In this document: one piece after another, positions 36,860-48,889 of the stretch
Layout of the letters: each line of letters begins with the position of its first letter
Position numbering within the stretch: position 1 is the stretch's first letter
Origin: Owenia fusiformis
Taxonomy: Eukaryota; Annelida; Polychaeta; Sabellida; Oweniidae
Direction of reading: 5' to 3'
Length of the DNA: 64,000 nucleotides
NCBI GenBank assembly: GCA_903813345.2
Contig: CAIIXF020000005.1
Location: forward strand, 41,767,394-41,831,393
Translations under genes and position numbers: made by a program
Notes under the pieces: generated by a model
Seen by the model: the letters and a program-made list of their open reading frames with translations, nothing else
The model's database searches: none
Told to the model about the DNA's origin: nothing

Positions 36860-39379
36860 AATTAGATGTTAAACATGGACAGTGTTTCATTGAATTTTCA
36901 ACATAGGGGTTACATGGGCCAACCAGGGAGTTTCCTTTCAATTTTAAAATAATTTGTAAACCATAGATCTATCTTCTATTCTATTCTGTTCAAACTCTAT
37001 CACTGTAAATATAAATATCTGCTTTAAGGTGCCATGGTAGTTACAGGAAATGACAAAACAGGAAGTGACAAAACCATGCTGGATTTCAAACATTTTTTGA
37101 ACCAAGATATCAGAGTTCTATTTTGACTTCCAGATGTATAAAGACTAGCCAGCTTGAAGAACTACTTTATTTTTTTCTATTCTTTTTATATTATACTCCA
37201 CCTATTGACTTATTGATTCTTGGCCCACCTTTTTGATTTACTTACTTAGAGGGAAGCCTGACACTCTTATTACCCAGGGAGCACCCGTGGTCATTTATTT
37301 AGTTCCAAACACAGTCTTAGAGAATGTTCGTGCGAAAGGAGATTGGGATTCCAAATTCTTGAAGTTGGTAAACACGAATGAAAAGAATGAAGTTACCTTT
37401 TCTCTTTCCCGAATCTCTCCAAAATTAGATCATCTTGGTGACTGTAAATTGCACAGCTGTATTCAATGGAGTGTTATCGTATTCAATCATCCTCAATTTT
37501 AAAGTGTATATTTTATTTTTAACGTGATTGCATTGTTTTTTGTCGACTGGTACGATTTAGTCGAGCAAATGGCAAGATGGATGACCCTTGACCTCAGCAT
37601 TGACTGATGGAGATCACGTCATCAATATTACCAAGATGGCGATTTCACAATAAGATAAAGAAATGTGTAAGGAATTCGCTTTTATCAATTAAAACATCAC
37701 ATCAACATGTGGTATTCGTAAACTAGACGATGAAGATTACAAAAGCGGGGGGTTTTGAAATGACGTCACCTCTCAAAGGAATTCTCGACGAGCTGCATAG
37801 CAACCGTGGAATAAACAATGTCGTGATCGCTAAAGATCAGTCCCTTGCAAAATCCTATAAGTAATTACTTATTTCTACAGTTCATTACGAATCACGTAAT
37901 AATTATCTTACAAATAAATTCTTCTTACATTTAAATTAACATCTCATAAAATATGTCGAATTTAATCGGTAGGAAACACGAATAAATACATTTTTAACGA
38001 CCATTTTTTAAAGTAGGTCGAATTTTTTAGGAGGGTAAACTTCCCGAGAATTTCAAGATTGTCACGTTTTGTTTGAGAACGAGACCTTGTGCCAAAAGCC
38101 CGTCTTTTTAGTCAGTCGACCTGTTCAAAGTACATCTTATATTATAATCGCATTTCAGAACAATTTAGGAAATAATATTTTCTATCTACGTCGATTACAA
38201 AGTATCTGAGGTACGTTTATTTATATTAACAACTGAGTCAATAGGAATAAATAGCCCAACGAGAGTCGGCGCTCTTGAGAAACACTTGGATCTTGTTTCC
38301 AATCCTGTAATTGATATCTTATCTCATTCGAAAAACTTTATTAGACGTCCGCGGTTCCAAACTATATTTCAATTCATTTCATTTCAATTTTTGCTACTTT
38401 TGGACATAGGATTTAAATTAGAAAGTTGAAAGCCCATGTTTTGGACTATGAAAATATGTAATATCAGAGTATCACATATGTATAAATCTTTACTCATAAT
38501 GTATATTTGAAGCAAATGTCAAATTTACCTATACTTTGGTCCTGATTGTTAGCCAGTCGCTGCGTATATCGAGTTTTAATAACTTTTTTTGCAAATTATT
38601 GCAAAATTTCAAGAAATGTTTTCGTCACGTGACTATCAAGAAGTAGTCATTACTCTGTACTGTAATATCACCTGTTTTACCTTTGAAATATACATAAATA
38701 AATCAAGATTCTGATTCTAGATTATATTTTGTATATGCTGTATCAACCATGTAATCAATTTCAACTTAATGATGAATTTGTTAATTAAATGTCGTAAAAC
38801 TGAGACTTGACCTAGTTTCACTTTGGGACCCGTGGGATATGCACTTTCATTTGTTCAATCACCTCTTCGTGATGCATTTACAAACATAACTTTTGTACTA
38901 TTAGGATGGTATGGAATAAAATGAGTATGCATATGCGCTAGACTACGACATGAAAGGTTACGAAATCGTTGTAAAAGTTATCTTGGTTGAGTTGTTTTGC
39001 GAAAAGGATTGTGGGATATCAATGGAGGCCATACTTAGAACTTATAAAACACTTTCTAACTTCTTAGACGTATTTACGAAGTGTATGTAGACTTGGTCTG
39101 CAAAGACTGGTGGTATTTGTAAGGTTTGTATATTATGTCGGGTTTATAATATATATACATGACACCAAACTACTCGAGAGACCCAGCCTCAGACTCAATC
39201 AGCCATCAGTGTCAAAATATTGGTCCTTGGATTGGAATTTAGGACAGATGTGATTGTGATTTACAGGCTGCTATTCAGTGATAGCAATTCTTCCATGGCC
39301 AAGTTTGTATTCCAACCTTGCGTAATATATAATGAATTCATGAGATTTTACAGGTAGTACATTCTAACAACCCTATGTG
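36860..39379. other. Spacer between divergent genes; probable promoter region
   Basis: No supported coding exon. It holds an ETS-like ACAGGAAGTG at 37066-37075, a YY1-like CAAGATGGCG near 37633 and a perfect CRE at 37761-37768. These words are common, so promoter function is inference from position between two genes read away from each other. An 89-codon plus-strand ORF at 37233-37502 has no recognisable content. Confidence 0.4.
37761..37768. promoter_or_regulatory. CRE palindrome TGACGTCA
   Basis: Perfect consensus binding site for CREB/ATF-type factors, in the spacer between the minus-strand gene and the RING gene. Function is inferred only. Confidence 0.35.
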
Positions 39380-39388
39380 CCTCTGACG

Positions 39389-39703
39389 TAGCCTTGAAGA
39401 AGGCTTTAGCATTTGTTGATTTTTAAAATTTGGATATTTTTTTCCAAATGTAAAGCCTTGTGGCATCCCCATTGGAAAACGCTCGATTTCACATCCAATA
39501 AATTACATGTAATTCGTAAGATAAATACTACTCACTATGTCATATTTCCATGCTCAACTCAAAGAATACCACTGTTTCTACCGTTCGAATTTATGGGATG
39601 TGAAATCGAGCGTTTTCCAATGGGGATGATACAAGGCTTTACATTTGGAAAAAAATATCCAAATTTTAAAAATCAACAAATGCTAAAGCCTTCTTCAAGG
39701 CTA
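39389..39703. mobile_element. Foldback MITE with 9-bp target duplication (Mutator-like)
   Basis: Ends TAGCCTTGAAGAAGGC and GCCTTCTTCAAGGCTA. The arms of about 110 bp are near-perfect (CCAAATGTAAAGCCTTG, CCATTGGAAAACGCTCGATT, TCACATCC and their complements). Target duplication CCTCTGACG is at 39380-39388 and 39704-39712. Nine bases suggest a Mutator-like origin. There is no ORF of its own. Confidence 0.85.
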
Positions 39704-39761
39704 CCTCTGACGTGGAGCTGTGTACAACAAGCCAGATACTGGACATGGAAGGGAGAGCTGA

Positions 39762-39846
39762 ATTCAATGCCTTGTGCTAGAATTGAATGTAGGACCTTCC
39801 GCTCGAAAGTCCAACACTCTACTGCTGAGCCATAAGGGCCAGCCAC
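39762..39846 (-). repeat. tRNA-derived SINE head (minus strand)
   Basis: On the minus strand: GCCCTTATGGCTCAGCAGTA, an A-box-like start, a possible TTC anticodon loop in GGACTTTCGAGC, and a degraded B-box around ATTCAATTC. It resembles a tRNA-related SINE rather than a working tRNA. Confidence 0.5.
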
Positions 39847-40004
39847 TACAACTCGGCTGTATTGACAACTTGCTGTCGAGAGCCATTATACAGTACAACA
39901 ATGGACTTTCAAAATACTTCTCTTGAAAGCCTATGCTACAACAGCTTTTAGACTTGGCAAAGCATGAATTTCAGTCCAGTTGTCACCTTGACAACCATTC
40001 ACCA

Positions 40005-40120
40005 TAATATAGCAACTGCAAGTTGCCATAGTACTGCATCTGCAAGTTGCCATAGTACTGCAGTTGCAAGTTGCCATAGTATTGCAGCTGCAAGTGGTGA
40101 TAGTTACAGCAGCTAACAAT
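40005..40120. repeat. ~28-bp tandem repeat, about 4 copies
   Basis: Unit GCAAGTTGCCATAGTACTGC. The minus-strand ORF over it is cysteine-rich only because of the repeat. Confidence 0.75.
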
Positions 40121-40701
40121 TGCCATAGTACCACACTATAGGAATGAAATCAAATAGATATTATACATGTTTAATTATATACTGATTACTAAAATAATAA
40201 ATTGTATAATGTGTAAGTGGTGTGAATTCACCTCCTCTTTTCCAGTTTATATTTTTACTCCCAAAAGGCATCAGTTACATGTATATGAAATAAGGTCATT
40301 ATTTCGTGGGGAACCATGCCCCCCCCCCCAACTTCATTGTATTTGCTTTGTTCACATACATTTTCTTGAAGTCTGCCATGCCACCAACCATTTTGAAAAC
40401 TGTCAGGTGACTCTGTCTGGGGAAACCATGCATAGATGAAACAGTACATGTTTTTGTAAGATGGGGACATGCATATATGTATATGCATATAGTATTTAAC
40501 TTGTAGGATACATCTAAAAGTAAACTAAGGTTAAATAATATTGGTGCAGTATTTGATTTTGATGCCATTACATTTCCACCATTATTTGGAGGAAGTAGAA
40601 GGGAGAAAGATGAGAGTATCAAAAAATTGAATTGTTTATATGAACTTATCAATGTGCTTTAATGTTGCAGGAATAGTGGCCATTGTTGACCAATAGATGG
40701 C

Positions 40702-43700
40702 ATGGACCTACCACTTAATGTGTCATTTCCATTCCTTGGTGTTGGTCTAGTTACCATTCTGATTAGTATTTGTTTCTGCTGCTACCTCTGGAGGTGAGTG
40801 CAACATAACGTTGATAGTTACCAAAGGGTGGGATGCTGGAGGTGGAGGAGGAATTGGAAAAGGCAACTGGCAAAAATAATTATTATCACTTGGAAATATA
40901 TCTCTTGGGCTTTATATAGTGAATAGTTCTGGGTCGGTGTAAGAAAGGTACCTTGATCCTATTAAAAAACATTTTCTTACAAATGAGACCTAAAATGGCC
41001 TACTGTAATTTCCCCAGCCAGATTGGCAAGTAAAAATTTTCATATTTTACAATAAGTGACAATGAAATGTCTACTTTCAGACTGAAGTATGCTGGCAGAT
41101 TGGAATCAAGGGGCTATAAAAGGGTAAGTGTTTATAAGAGTTCTGTCATTGCTAAGCTTCTCCCATTACCGGATTTTCTCGCATATACGCCCCCCTAAAT
41201 TTAGGCCCATGGGCCAAAAATCGAATGTAGTACGCTTATACGCCCATGGGCCTATAAAAATGACTATATTTATTGATTTTTTCAATTAATTCAAGAGTAT
41301 TTGTCACTGGCAGATGTTCTGTCGTTACTTTTCAACATTAAGTTCAACGCTGTGCCGTAAGTGGCTGGGGTGGATCGTTCTGTTGTTACTTTGTTTCAAC
41401 ATTAAGTCCAAGGTTGTAGGTGACATTTCCTTTATAATTCTTACAAATGCGGTAGGACTACAACAGTAGGTATGGAAGTCTTTGAGGAAGATGGCTGATG
41501 CCCACCCCGCGGTGGCTCTTCTCACCTTTACGCCCACTGGGCCAAAAATCGAAAGTAGTACACTTATACGCCCATGGGCGAAAAATAAGAGGTAAAATAA
41601 CAGACGAAATTACCCCTTCTTTCAGTTATATGCCCAGGGCTTATATGCGAGAAAATCCGATACTAATCTCAGGACTGCATAGGGTTTTTTCAAAAGATAC
41701 GAGTATTTCAGTTAAATAGGAAAAATAAAGTGAATGAACATGAAAAGCTAGCCCCTGTTCAGGATCTGGAAGAATTTAAGTTAAATGAGGACATGTTTAT
41801 TTCCAGGTGTGCTACTTGTCAAAGAAGCTTATGAATGAAACATGTGCAGTATGCCTGGATGAATTTAAGTTAAAGGAGAAGGTCTGTCAACTTCAAGTCT
41901 GCAAACATGGCTTCCATGAAAAGTAAGCAAATTGAGAATTGAACTCAATCTTGAAAGAAAGAAATGAGTATATTCTGCCTTATCTTAACATCATTGGGAC
42001 TGAAAAGTGTTTGAATTGGCATGACAGGTATACACATTTCAAGGTTTTTTAACATGGACGTTTATGCAGACTTGCCAACCTAAAATGAAAAATTTTCATG
42101 AGATTTAAAAAAAATTGCGGTACTTTTACGGGAGTTTTTTTCAAAATCCGGTAGTTTTTGCGGGAGTTTTTTGAAAAAGAAGCGGGAGTTTTTACATGAG
42201 ATTTTTGAAAAAAACAGTAGTTTTTACGGGAGATTTAAAAAACGAGAGTTTTTGCGGTAAATTTTAGAAAAAAAACGGGAGTTTTTACGGTAGGTTTTGA
42301 AAAAACAGGAGTTTTTGCAGTAGATTTTAAAAAAAAATGGGAGTTTTTACGGTAGATTTCTGAAAATACGGGAGTTTTTACGGTAGATTCTGAAAAACGG
42401 GAGTTTTTACGGTAGATTTTGAGAAAACGGAAGTTTTTACGGTACATTTCTGAAAAAACAGGAGTTTTTACGGTAGATTTTGAAAAAATGGGAGTTTTTA
42501 CGGTAGATTTTGAAAAAACTGGAGTTTTTACGGTAGATTTTGAAAGAACGGGAGTTTTTACGGTAGATATCGGAAATAACGGGAGTTCTTACGGTAGGTT
42601 TCTGAAAAAACTGGTGTTTTTTCGGTATATTTTGAAAAAAACGTGAGTTTTTACGGTAGATTTCTGAAAAACTGGAGTTTTTACGGTAGATTTTGAAAAA
42701 ATGGGAGTTTTTACGGTAAATTTTGAAAAAACGAGAGTTTTTACTGTAGATTTTGAAAGAACGGGAGTTCTTACGGTAGATTTCGGAAAAACTGGAGTTC
42801 TTCCGGTAGGTTTCTGAAAAAAACGGGTGTTTTTATGGTAGATTTCGAAAAAAACCTGAGTTTTTACGGTAGATTTCTGAAAAACTGGAGTTTTTACGGT
42901 AGATTTTGAAAAAACAGGAGTTTTTACGGTAGATTTATGAAAAAACGGGAGTTTTTACTTCACTTTTACAATCTGCGTGAGGTTCCATTTTTAGGTTCGG
43001 TTTTTCGCGCATGAGCATTAAATTCAGCGATTTAATTGGTTGAAATTATTATGACGCATGCGCAGTTAATAAATTAATTAAAACTTATAATCTAAGATAG
43101 ATGTCACTTACGTTCATTATTTCACAGCAGTCCCTACCCATAATGCGCCTTATGTTGCGGGAATATTTTGTCTAGCACCATATAAAAACAAAATGTATTC
43201 TCCTGACAGAAGTATGACAGAATATGAACTGGCCCCCATTTGTGGACATTTGGTGTGCAAACTTATACTGAACTGATCGCAGAAAAGCAATTTGAATCAT
43301 GGGAATAGAGTACTTTTAAGTTATTTATGAAAGTATCGATAGTGAACCATGGGAGCCAATTCTTCTTGGAGTAAAAGAAAGAAGCGTGAAGCGTGCCTGC
43401 AATAATCAAGGTCACAAATTTGTCAAATTCCTTTTAAATACGGTAGATTTCGACAGCAAAAATCGGAGATTTTATGGGAGTTATACCAAGAATACGAGAG
43501 ATTTTACGGGAGTTATACCAGAAAACGGGAGATTTTACGTTAGTTATACCAAGAATATGGGAGATTTTACGGGAGTTATACCAGAATAGGGAGATTTTAC
43601 GGGAGATTTCAGCAAAAATACGGGAGATTTTACGGCCATATTTTTTTTTTAAATTACGGGAGATTTTAGTAGAAATAGGGTTACGGGAGTTTACTGGAGT

Positions 43701-44043
43701 TTACGGGAGTTTTAACGGGAGAAAATGGTACGGGAGGTTAGTATTTTTTATGGAAAAATCAAACAATTTATGGGAGATTCCCGTAAAAAAAACGGGAGGT
43801 TGGCAAGTCTGTTATGGCAAATTGAAAAAATGGGTCCGAAAAAAGCTTTTAGATTGAGAGGAGTTTGTAGTAGATAAGAGTTTGAATGTTAAGGATCTAT
43901 TGTATATTTGAGCTTTTCTTTCCAGGTGTCTCTTGGCATGGCTTGTACAGAAAAACACATGCCCTTTGTGTCAGCAGCCAGTCTCCAAGAGAGTTAGTCC
44001 AGAAACAGGACAATATGGTACCATGCCTACATCAGCATTATAG
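40702..44043 (+). CDS. Membrane RING-H2 finger protein, RNF24/RNF122-like, 122 aa
   Basis: Likely a small E3 ubiquitin ligase anchored in an internal membrane. Exons 40702-40793, 41081-41123, 41807-41922 and 43926-44043 have GT-AG borders and give 369 nt. The N-terminus MDLPLNVSF matches the DLPLNIY start region of RNF24/RNF122. One hydrophobic segment (residues about 9-30) ends CFCCYLWR. GYKRVCYLSKKL corresponds to the GYKEVVLK linker. The RING-H2 is complete: CAVC, C(K)HGFHEKC split over the last intron, and CPLC, i.e. C-C-C-H-H-C-C-C. The tail ends TSAL. The family members are about 150 residues, so this copy is short at the N-terminus; a non-coding or further 5' exon is expected because an acceptor lies at 40661-40670. 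An upstream ATG at 40697 is out of frame and overlaps the start. Confidence 0.9.
41169..41660. mobile_element. TA-flanked TIR element (492 bp) in a RING-gene intron
   Basis: The left end CCGGATTTTCTCGCATATAC is mirrored by CTTATATGCGAGAAAATCCG at the right, flanked by TA (41167-41168, 41661-41662). GCCCATGGGC palindromes and the word GGGCCAAAAATCGAA occur in both halves. This is a Tc1/mariner or pogo-type MITE. Confidence 0.75.
42112..42960 (+). repeat. ~30-bp minisatellite, ~27 copies, in last RING-gene intron
   Basis: Unit GGGAGTTTTTACGGTAGATT TTGAAAAAAC with indels in the A-tract. A related array with unit GGGAGATTTTACGGGAGTTA lies at 43440-43800. Confidence 0.9.
43440..43800 (+). repeat. 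Second array of the TACGGGAG-type minisatellite
   Basis: GGGAGATTTTACGGGAGTTATACCA-like units. It shares the ACGGGAG core with the array at 42112-42960, in the same intron. Confidence 0.8.
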
Positions 44044-44119
44044 CATTATATGGCGTCTTGAATGTACATCAGCATTGTATCATAAACACATGGAAATATC
44101 TGCTTTGGAATATAATGGA

Positions 44120-44890
44120 TGTATGGACATCCATTGTTTACATTGAGACATCAATTGTTTACAGCGGGACATCCATTGTTTACATTGGGACATCCATTAT
44201 TTACAGTGGGGCATCCATTGTTTACAGCGGGACATCCATTGTTTATATTGGGACATCCATTGTTTACAGTGGGCATCCATTGTTTACAATGGGACATCCA
44301 TTGTTTACAATGGGGGCATCCATTGTTTACAGTGGGACATCCATCGTTTACATTGGGACATCCATTGTTTACAGCAGGGCATCCATTGTTTCCTTTGGGA
44401 ATCCATTGTTTACAATGGGCATCCATTGTTTACATTGGGACATCCATTGTTTACAGTCAGACATCCATTGTTTACATTGGGACATCCATTGTTTATGATG
44501 GGCATCCATTGTTTACCACGGGACATCCATTGTTTGCAATTGGGGCATCCATTGTTTACAGCAGGAAATCCATTGTTTACAGTGGGCATCCATTGTTTTC
44601 AATGGGACATCCATTATTTACAGTGGGACACCCATTGTTTACAGTAGGACATCCATTGTTTACAGGTGGACATCCATTGTTTACAGGTGGACATCCATTG
44701 TTTACAGTGGGCATCCATTGTTTACTATGGGACATTCATTGTTTGCAATGAGGGCATCCATTGTTTACAGCAGGAAATCCATTGTTTACAGTGGGGCATC
44801 CATTGTTTACAGTGGGAGATCCATTGTTTACAGTGGGACATCCATTGTTTACAGTGGAGCATCCATTGTTTTCAGTGGGGCATCCATTCA
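44120..44890 (+). repeat. ~21-bp minisatellite, ~36 copies, in the RING-gene 3' UTR
   Basis: Unit GGACATCCATTGTTTACAGTG with 20-22 bp variants, beginning about 80 bp after the stop codon. Long ORFs on both strands (up to 210 codons of HPLFTVG-like repeats) come from the repeat and are not genes. Confidence 0.95.
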
Positions 44891-45412
44891 ATTTGGACTT
44901 TTCCAATGAAAACAAAGCTCGGACATTAGATTAAGTATGTGTTTTGATTGGTCAGTTAGTAGTATGTACGTATAGAGACATTGAATCGCTCAGGGTTAAA
45001 ACAAACCATTTAGTTTAGATCCTGATGTCTGATGTAATATTACTGATTTATAACAATTATTTTTGTAGCATGACCATTAAATGGCATAGGTGTACAAAAG
45101 TGTATATTTGTAAATAAGATAAATAATGTACAGTACATTCTATATATTTATGCAATATTTTTGATGTGGCAATTGGATGTTGATGTTGAAGTTTTTAATT
45201 ATTTTAAAGTTAAGCTTAACTAAAACTTGTGTAAAATATAATACAGTACATGCATAAAAAATCATTTTGAAAGTGAAAATACGATATGCAACCAAGTGAT
45301 GCTGACCAATCAGTTCTTATGTAAATGCCATGTTGTTCATTGACATTCTAATGTGAAATTATTGTAGTGAAATGAAGAGAATATAGTCTAATAGTGAAAT
45401 CAATTTAGCAGA

Positions 45413-45468
45413 GGCCCTAGGAACATGTATAAAAAATGGAATGGTTTTTATACATGTTCCCAGGGCCT
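45413..45468. repeat. Short near-perfect hairpin
   Basis: Arms GGCCCTAGGAACATGTATAA and TTATACATGTTCCCAGGGCC (one bulge/mismatch, extended by AAA/TTT) surround an 8-12 nt loop. It could be a tiny MITE remnant or a transcribed hairpin; it lies downstream of the RING gene. Confidence 0.7.
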
Positions 45469-45636
45469 ATGCAATTTAGGCTGTTATAAAATCAAAAGTT
45501 TAAAATTTTGATCATGATTTTATATTTTTAACTACTTAATTCCTACTGCAATTGAGCAATATTATGACTTGTAGAACATTAGAGAGATAAAAGAATGTGA
45601 TATACGACATGTGTCCACTTCTCTTTGGATTGTGAT

Positions 45637-45642
45637 AATAAA
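45637..45642 (+). promoter_or_regulatory. Possible poly(A) signal of the RING gene
   Basis: AATAAA followed by AGCAGC. Other candidates nearby cannot be excluded. Confidence 0.3.
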
Positions 45643-46639
45643 AGCAGCAATTGACCCCTACTCTATTCCAAAGGGCTTAAAGCTATGGTGATCTCTAACA
45701 AAACATTTGTTAAATTCACCTCATAAATTCTGGACCAATTTCTGCTCTGCATGACTACAAACAAAGATAAGTTGATTAAACCTTGTTAAGTCCTTATATT
45801 CAGGTCAGTAAATTATATTTTACTATATATGTGTGTTTTCTACTAAAATGTGTAATTTTATGATGATGTTGCTTATGTTTATATTTATATTGTAAAATCC
45901 TTCAGAGAGTTTGATTATTTACATTTTATCTGACACCCAAGTTGTTAAAATTCTTAAAATCTAAATTATTAAATATATGAAGTTTTACACTGTAGATGAT
46001 GTTACTGGTGGGTACATTTAGTATATCACCTCAATATTGTATTCGTTTTTAGATCTAAAGTCTACTGATTTGACCTGATACCATTTCTTAATTATGTTAT
46101 CCTATTATATTTGTTATTTACCAATGTACATGTAGTTTATGACTGTATCATTTATTTTGTAAATTTTATTGATGACCTTAATTCTGTCAGATTTATCACT
46201 CAACCAGGCCTACCCTAAGCATTAAATTAGTTTTATATGCACTCCCATTAATGAAAAAAGGTAAAAATAGGCCTCTTGGTCAAATCAAAAATTATCATTT
46301 TTAGAGTGAAAAAAGAGTGAATAGGGTGTTATGAGTTAGTGATTATTTTAAAATGACTGCATAAACATGAGAATTTTAAGAAGCTGCACTTTCAGTCAAG
46401 ATGCCTCATGCTCATACTGAATTCCTGATATGTTTAGATTTAGAAACATTTTATTGATTCTATGAATTTCCAGTTATTTCAGTATTGTTTTATATACGCA
46501 AGTGACACCTATTGTTACGTAATGGTATACTTTTTGTTGATGATGTAAAAACTGCATATACATATAGCTATGAGTAGATATGAAGATTGAGTTACATGTT
46601 GAAGGGGGTAATAGCACCCTCCCCCGATCAACTCCACTC

Positions 46640-46905
46640 TGCAGTTAAACCTGTCATGACAGAGAGGAACAGTTAAATCTGTCATGACAGACAAAAATGG
46701 TTAAACCTGTCATCACAGACAGAAATTGTTAAACCTGCCATGCCAAACAGAAATGGTTAAATCTGTCATGACATACAGAAATAGTTAAGTCTGTCATAAC
46801 AGACAGAAATAGTTAAAACTGTCATGACATACAGAAATAGTTAAGTCTGTCATAACAGACAGAAATAGTTAAAACTGTCATGACATACAGAAATAGTTAA
46901 ACTTG
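46640..46905. repeat. ~24-30 bp tandem repeat, about 10 copies
   Basis: Unit around GTCATGACAGACAGAAATAG TTAAA. The GTCATGAC core is palindromic. Confidence 0.85.
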
Positions 46906-47259
46906 TCTAAAGTTACTCATCCTTGTTTGATTGTAATGGAAGGATTTTCAAAAATACAGTTCTGAACCTTCAAGTTGTACTATATCTTATCATTTGCAGA
47001 AGTTCATTTCTGTTTTATAATACTACAGTGCTCAAACCAGATCTTAATTATCTGTATGATGTTTTTAAATGAATGAATGCTTCCATGTAAAGTGTTATAA
47101 TTATAACATTTTAATACAAAATTATTTATACTAATTTAATCTATATTTTGTGATTATTTATTCAAGATTTGATAATTTCCTGAAATGTTGAAAAGGAGTC
47201 ACATGAATACTGAAGTTTTACAACTGTAATAGCATTTTTCATTATCCACCATCCATTTT

Positions 47260-48812
47260 TATGTCACCACCAAAAGTGGTGACATATTGTTATGGTCTCC
47301 GTTTTTTTGCGACAGTGGTTGGCGTCCGGCGGTTGGTGGTTGGCGTCTGTAACAATTTCTTACAACTTCCTATAACTTAACAAATACTGTTTAGACTGGC
47401 TTCAATTTTTTTCAAAATCATCTACATGTTCTCAGAAATTCAAATCTGACTTTAGATTTGACTTTAGATTTGACATTTGACCTTCAAATCTGACTTTAGA
47501 TTTGACATTTGACCTTCAATGACCTTCTTAAGGTCAAAAAAGGTCAAAAAGGTCTGTTTTCAACTTGCTTCAAATTGACTAAATCTTTTTTTCAAAATCA
47601 TCTACTTGTTCTCAGAAATTCAAATCTGACTTAGATTTGACTTAAGATTTGACCTTCAATGACCTTCTCAAAGTCAAAAAAGGTCAAAAAGGTCTTTTTT
47701 CAACTTGCTTCAAATTGACTAAATTTTTTTTCAAAATCATCTACATGTTCTCAGAAATTCAAATCTGACTTTAGATTTGACATTTGACCTTCAATGACCT
47801 TCTCAAGGTCAAAAAAGGTCAAAAGGTCAAAAAGGTCTGTTTTCAACTTGCTTCAAATTGACTATAAAATTTTTTTAAAATCATCTACGTGTTCTCAGAA
47901 ATTCAAATCTGACTTTAGATTTGACTTAAGATTTGACATTTGACCTTCTCAAAGTCAAAAAAGGTCAAAAAGGTATTTTTTCAACTTGCTTCAAATTGAC
48001 TAAATTTTTTTTTCAAAATCATCTACATGTTCTCAGAAATTCAAATCTGACTTAAGATTTGACATTTGACCTTCAATGACCTTCTCAATGTCAAAAAAGG
48101 TCAAAAAGGTCTTTTTTCATCTTGCTTCAAATTAACTAAAAAAAATTTTCAAAATCATCTACATGTTCTCAGAAATTCAAATATGACTTTATATTTGACC
48201 TTCAATGACCTTCTCAAGGTCAAAAAAGGTCAAAAAGGTCTTTTTTCAACTTGCTTCAAATTGACTATATTTTTTTTCAAGATCATCTACATGTTCTCAG
48301 AAATTCAAATCTGACTTTAGATTTGACATTTGACCTTTAATGACCTTCTCAAGGTCAAAAAAGGTCAAAAAGGTCTGTTTTCAACTTGCTTCAAATTGAC
48401 CAAATTTTTTTTTCAAAATCATCTACATCTTTTCAGAAGTTCAAATTTGACTTTTACAAGTTCTCAGAAGTTCAAATCTGACTTAAGATTTGACCTTTGA
48501 CCTTCAATGACCTTCTCAAGGTCAAAAAGGTCTTTTTTCAACTTGCTTCAAATTGACTAATTTTTTTTAAAAATCATCTACATGTTCTCAGAAGTTCAAA
48601 TCTGACTTTACATTTGACATTTGACCTTCAATGACCTTCTCAATGTCAAAAAAAGTCAAAGAGGTATTTTTTCAACTTGCTTCAAATTGACGAAATTTTT
48701 TTTCAAAATCATCTACATGTTCTAAGAAGTTCAAATCAAACCTTCTTAAGGTCAAAAGGTATTTTCCAACTTGCTTTAAATTGACCAAATTGTTTTAGGT
48801 GGTGACATTTTG
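47260..48812 (+). repeat. Dispersed element with ~138-bp internal tandem units
   Basis: The left end has GTCACCACCAAAAGTGGTGAC and a GGTTGGCGTCCGGCGGTTGG stretch; the right end has TTTTAGGTGGTGACATTTTG. In between are about ten units of 127-180 bp with ACTTGCTTCAAATTGACTAA, TCATCTACATGTTCTCAGAA and GACCTTCAATGACCTTCTCA. The GTGGTGACA word at both ends suggests a defined insertion. There is no coding content. Confidence 0.75.
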
Positions 48813-48889
48813 TCATGTTAATGCCTTGTATCTTTTTATTAAGAAAAGAAGGCCATCGTATCATTTTGATAGCAGACAGTATGGATCCC

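Noticed and set aside
36843-36941. 33-residue N-terminal extension of the 1,240-residue protein
   Set aside because: A good acceptor lies between this Met and the next one, so the upstream part is more likely intron; kept only as an alternative.
37233-37502. 89-codon plus-strand ORF
   Set aside because: No recognisable domain, no splice partner, and no signal peptide; it is probably chance in the intergenic spacer.
44119-44751. 210-codon ORF and overlapping ORFs on both strands
   Set aside because: They are produced by a 21-bp repeat whose length is a multiple of three; the product is a monotonous HPLFTVG repeat.
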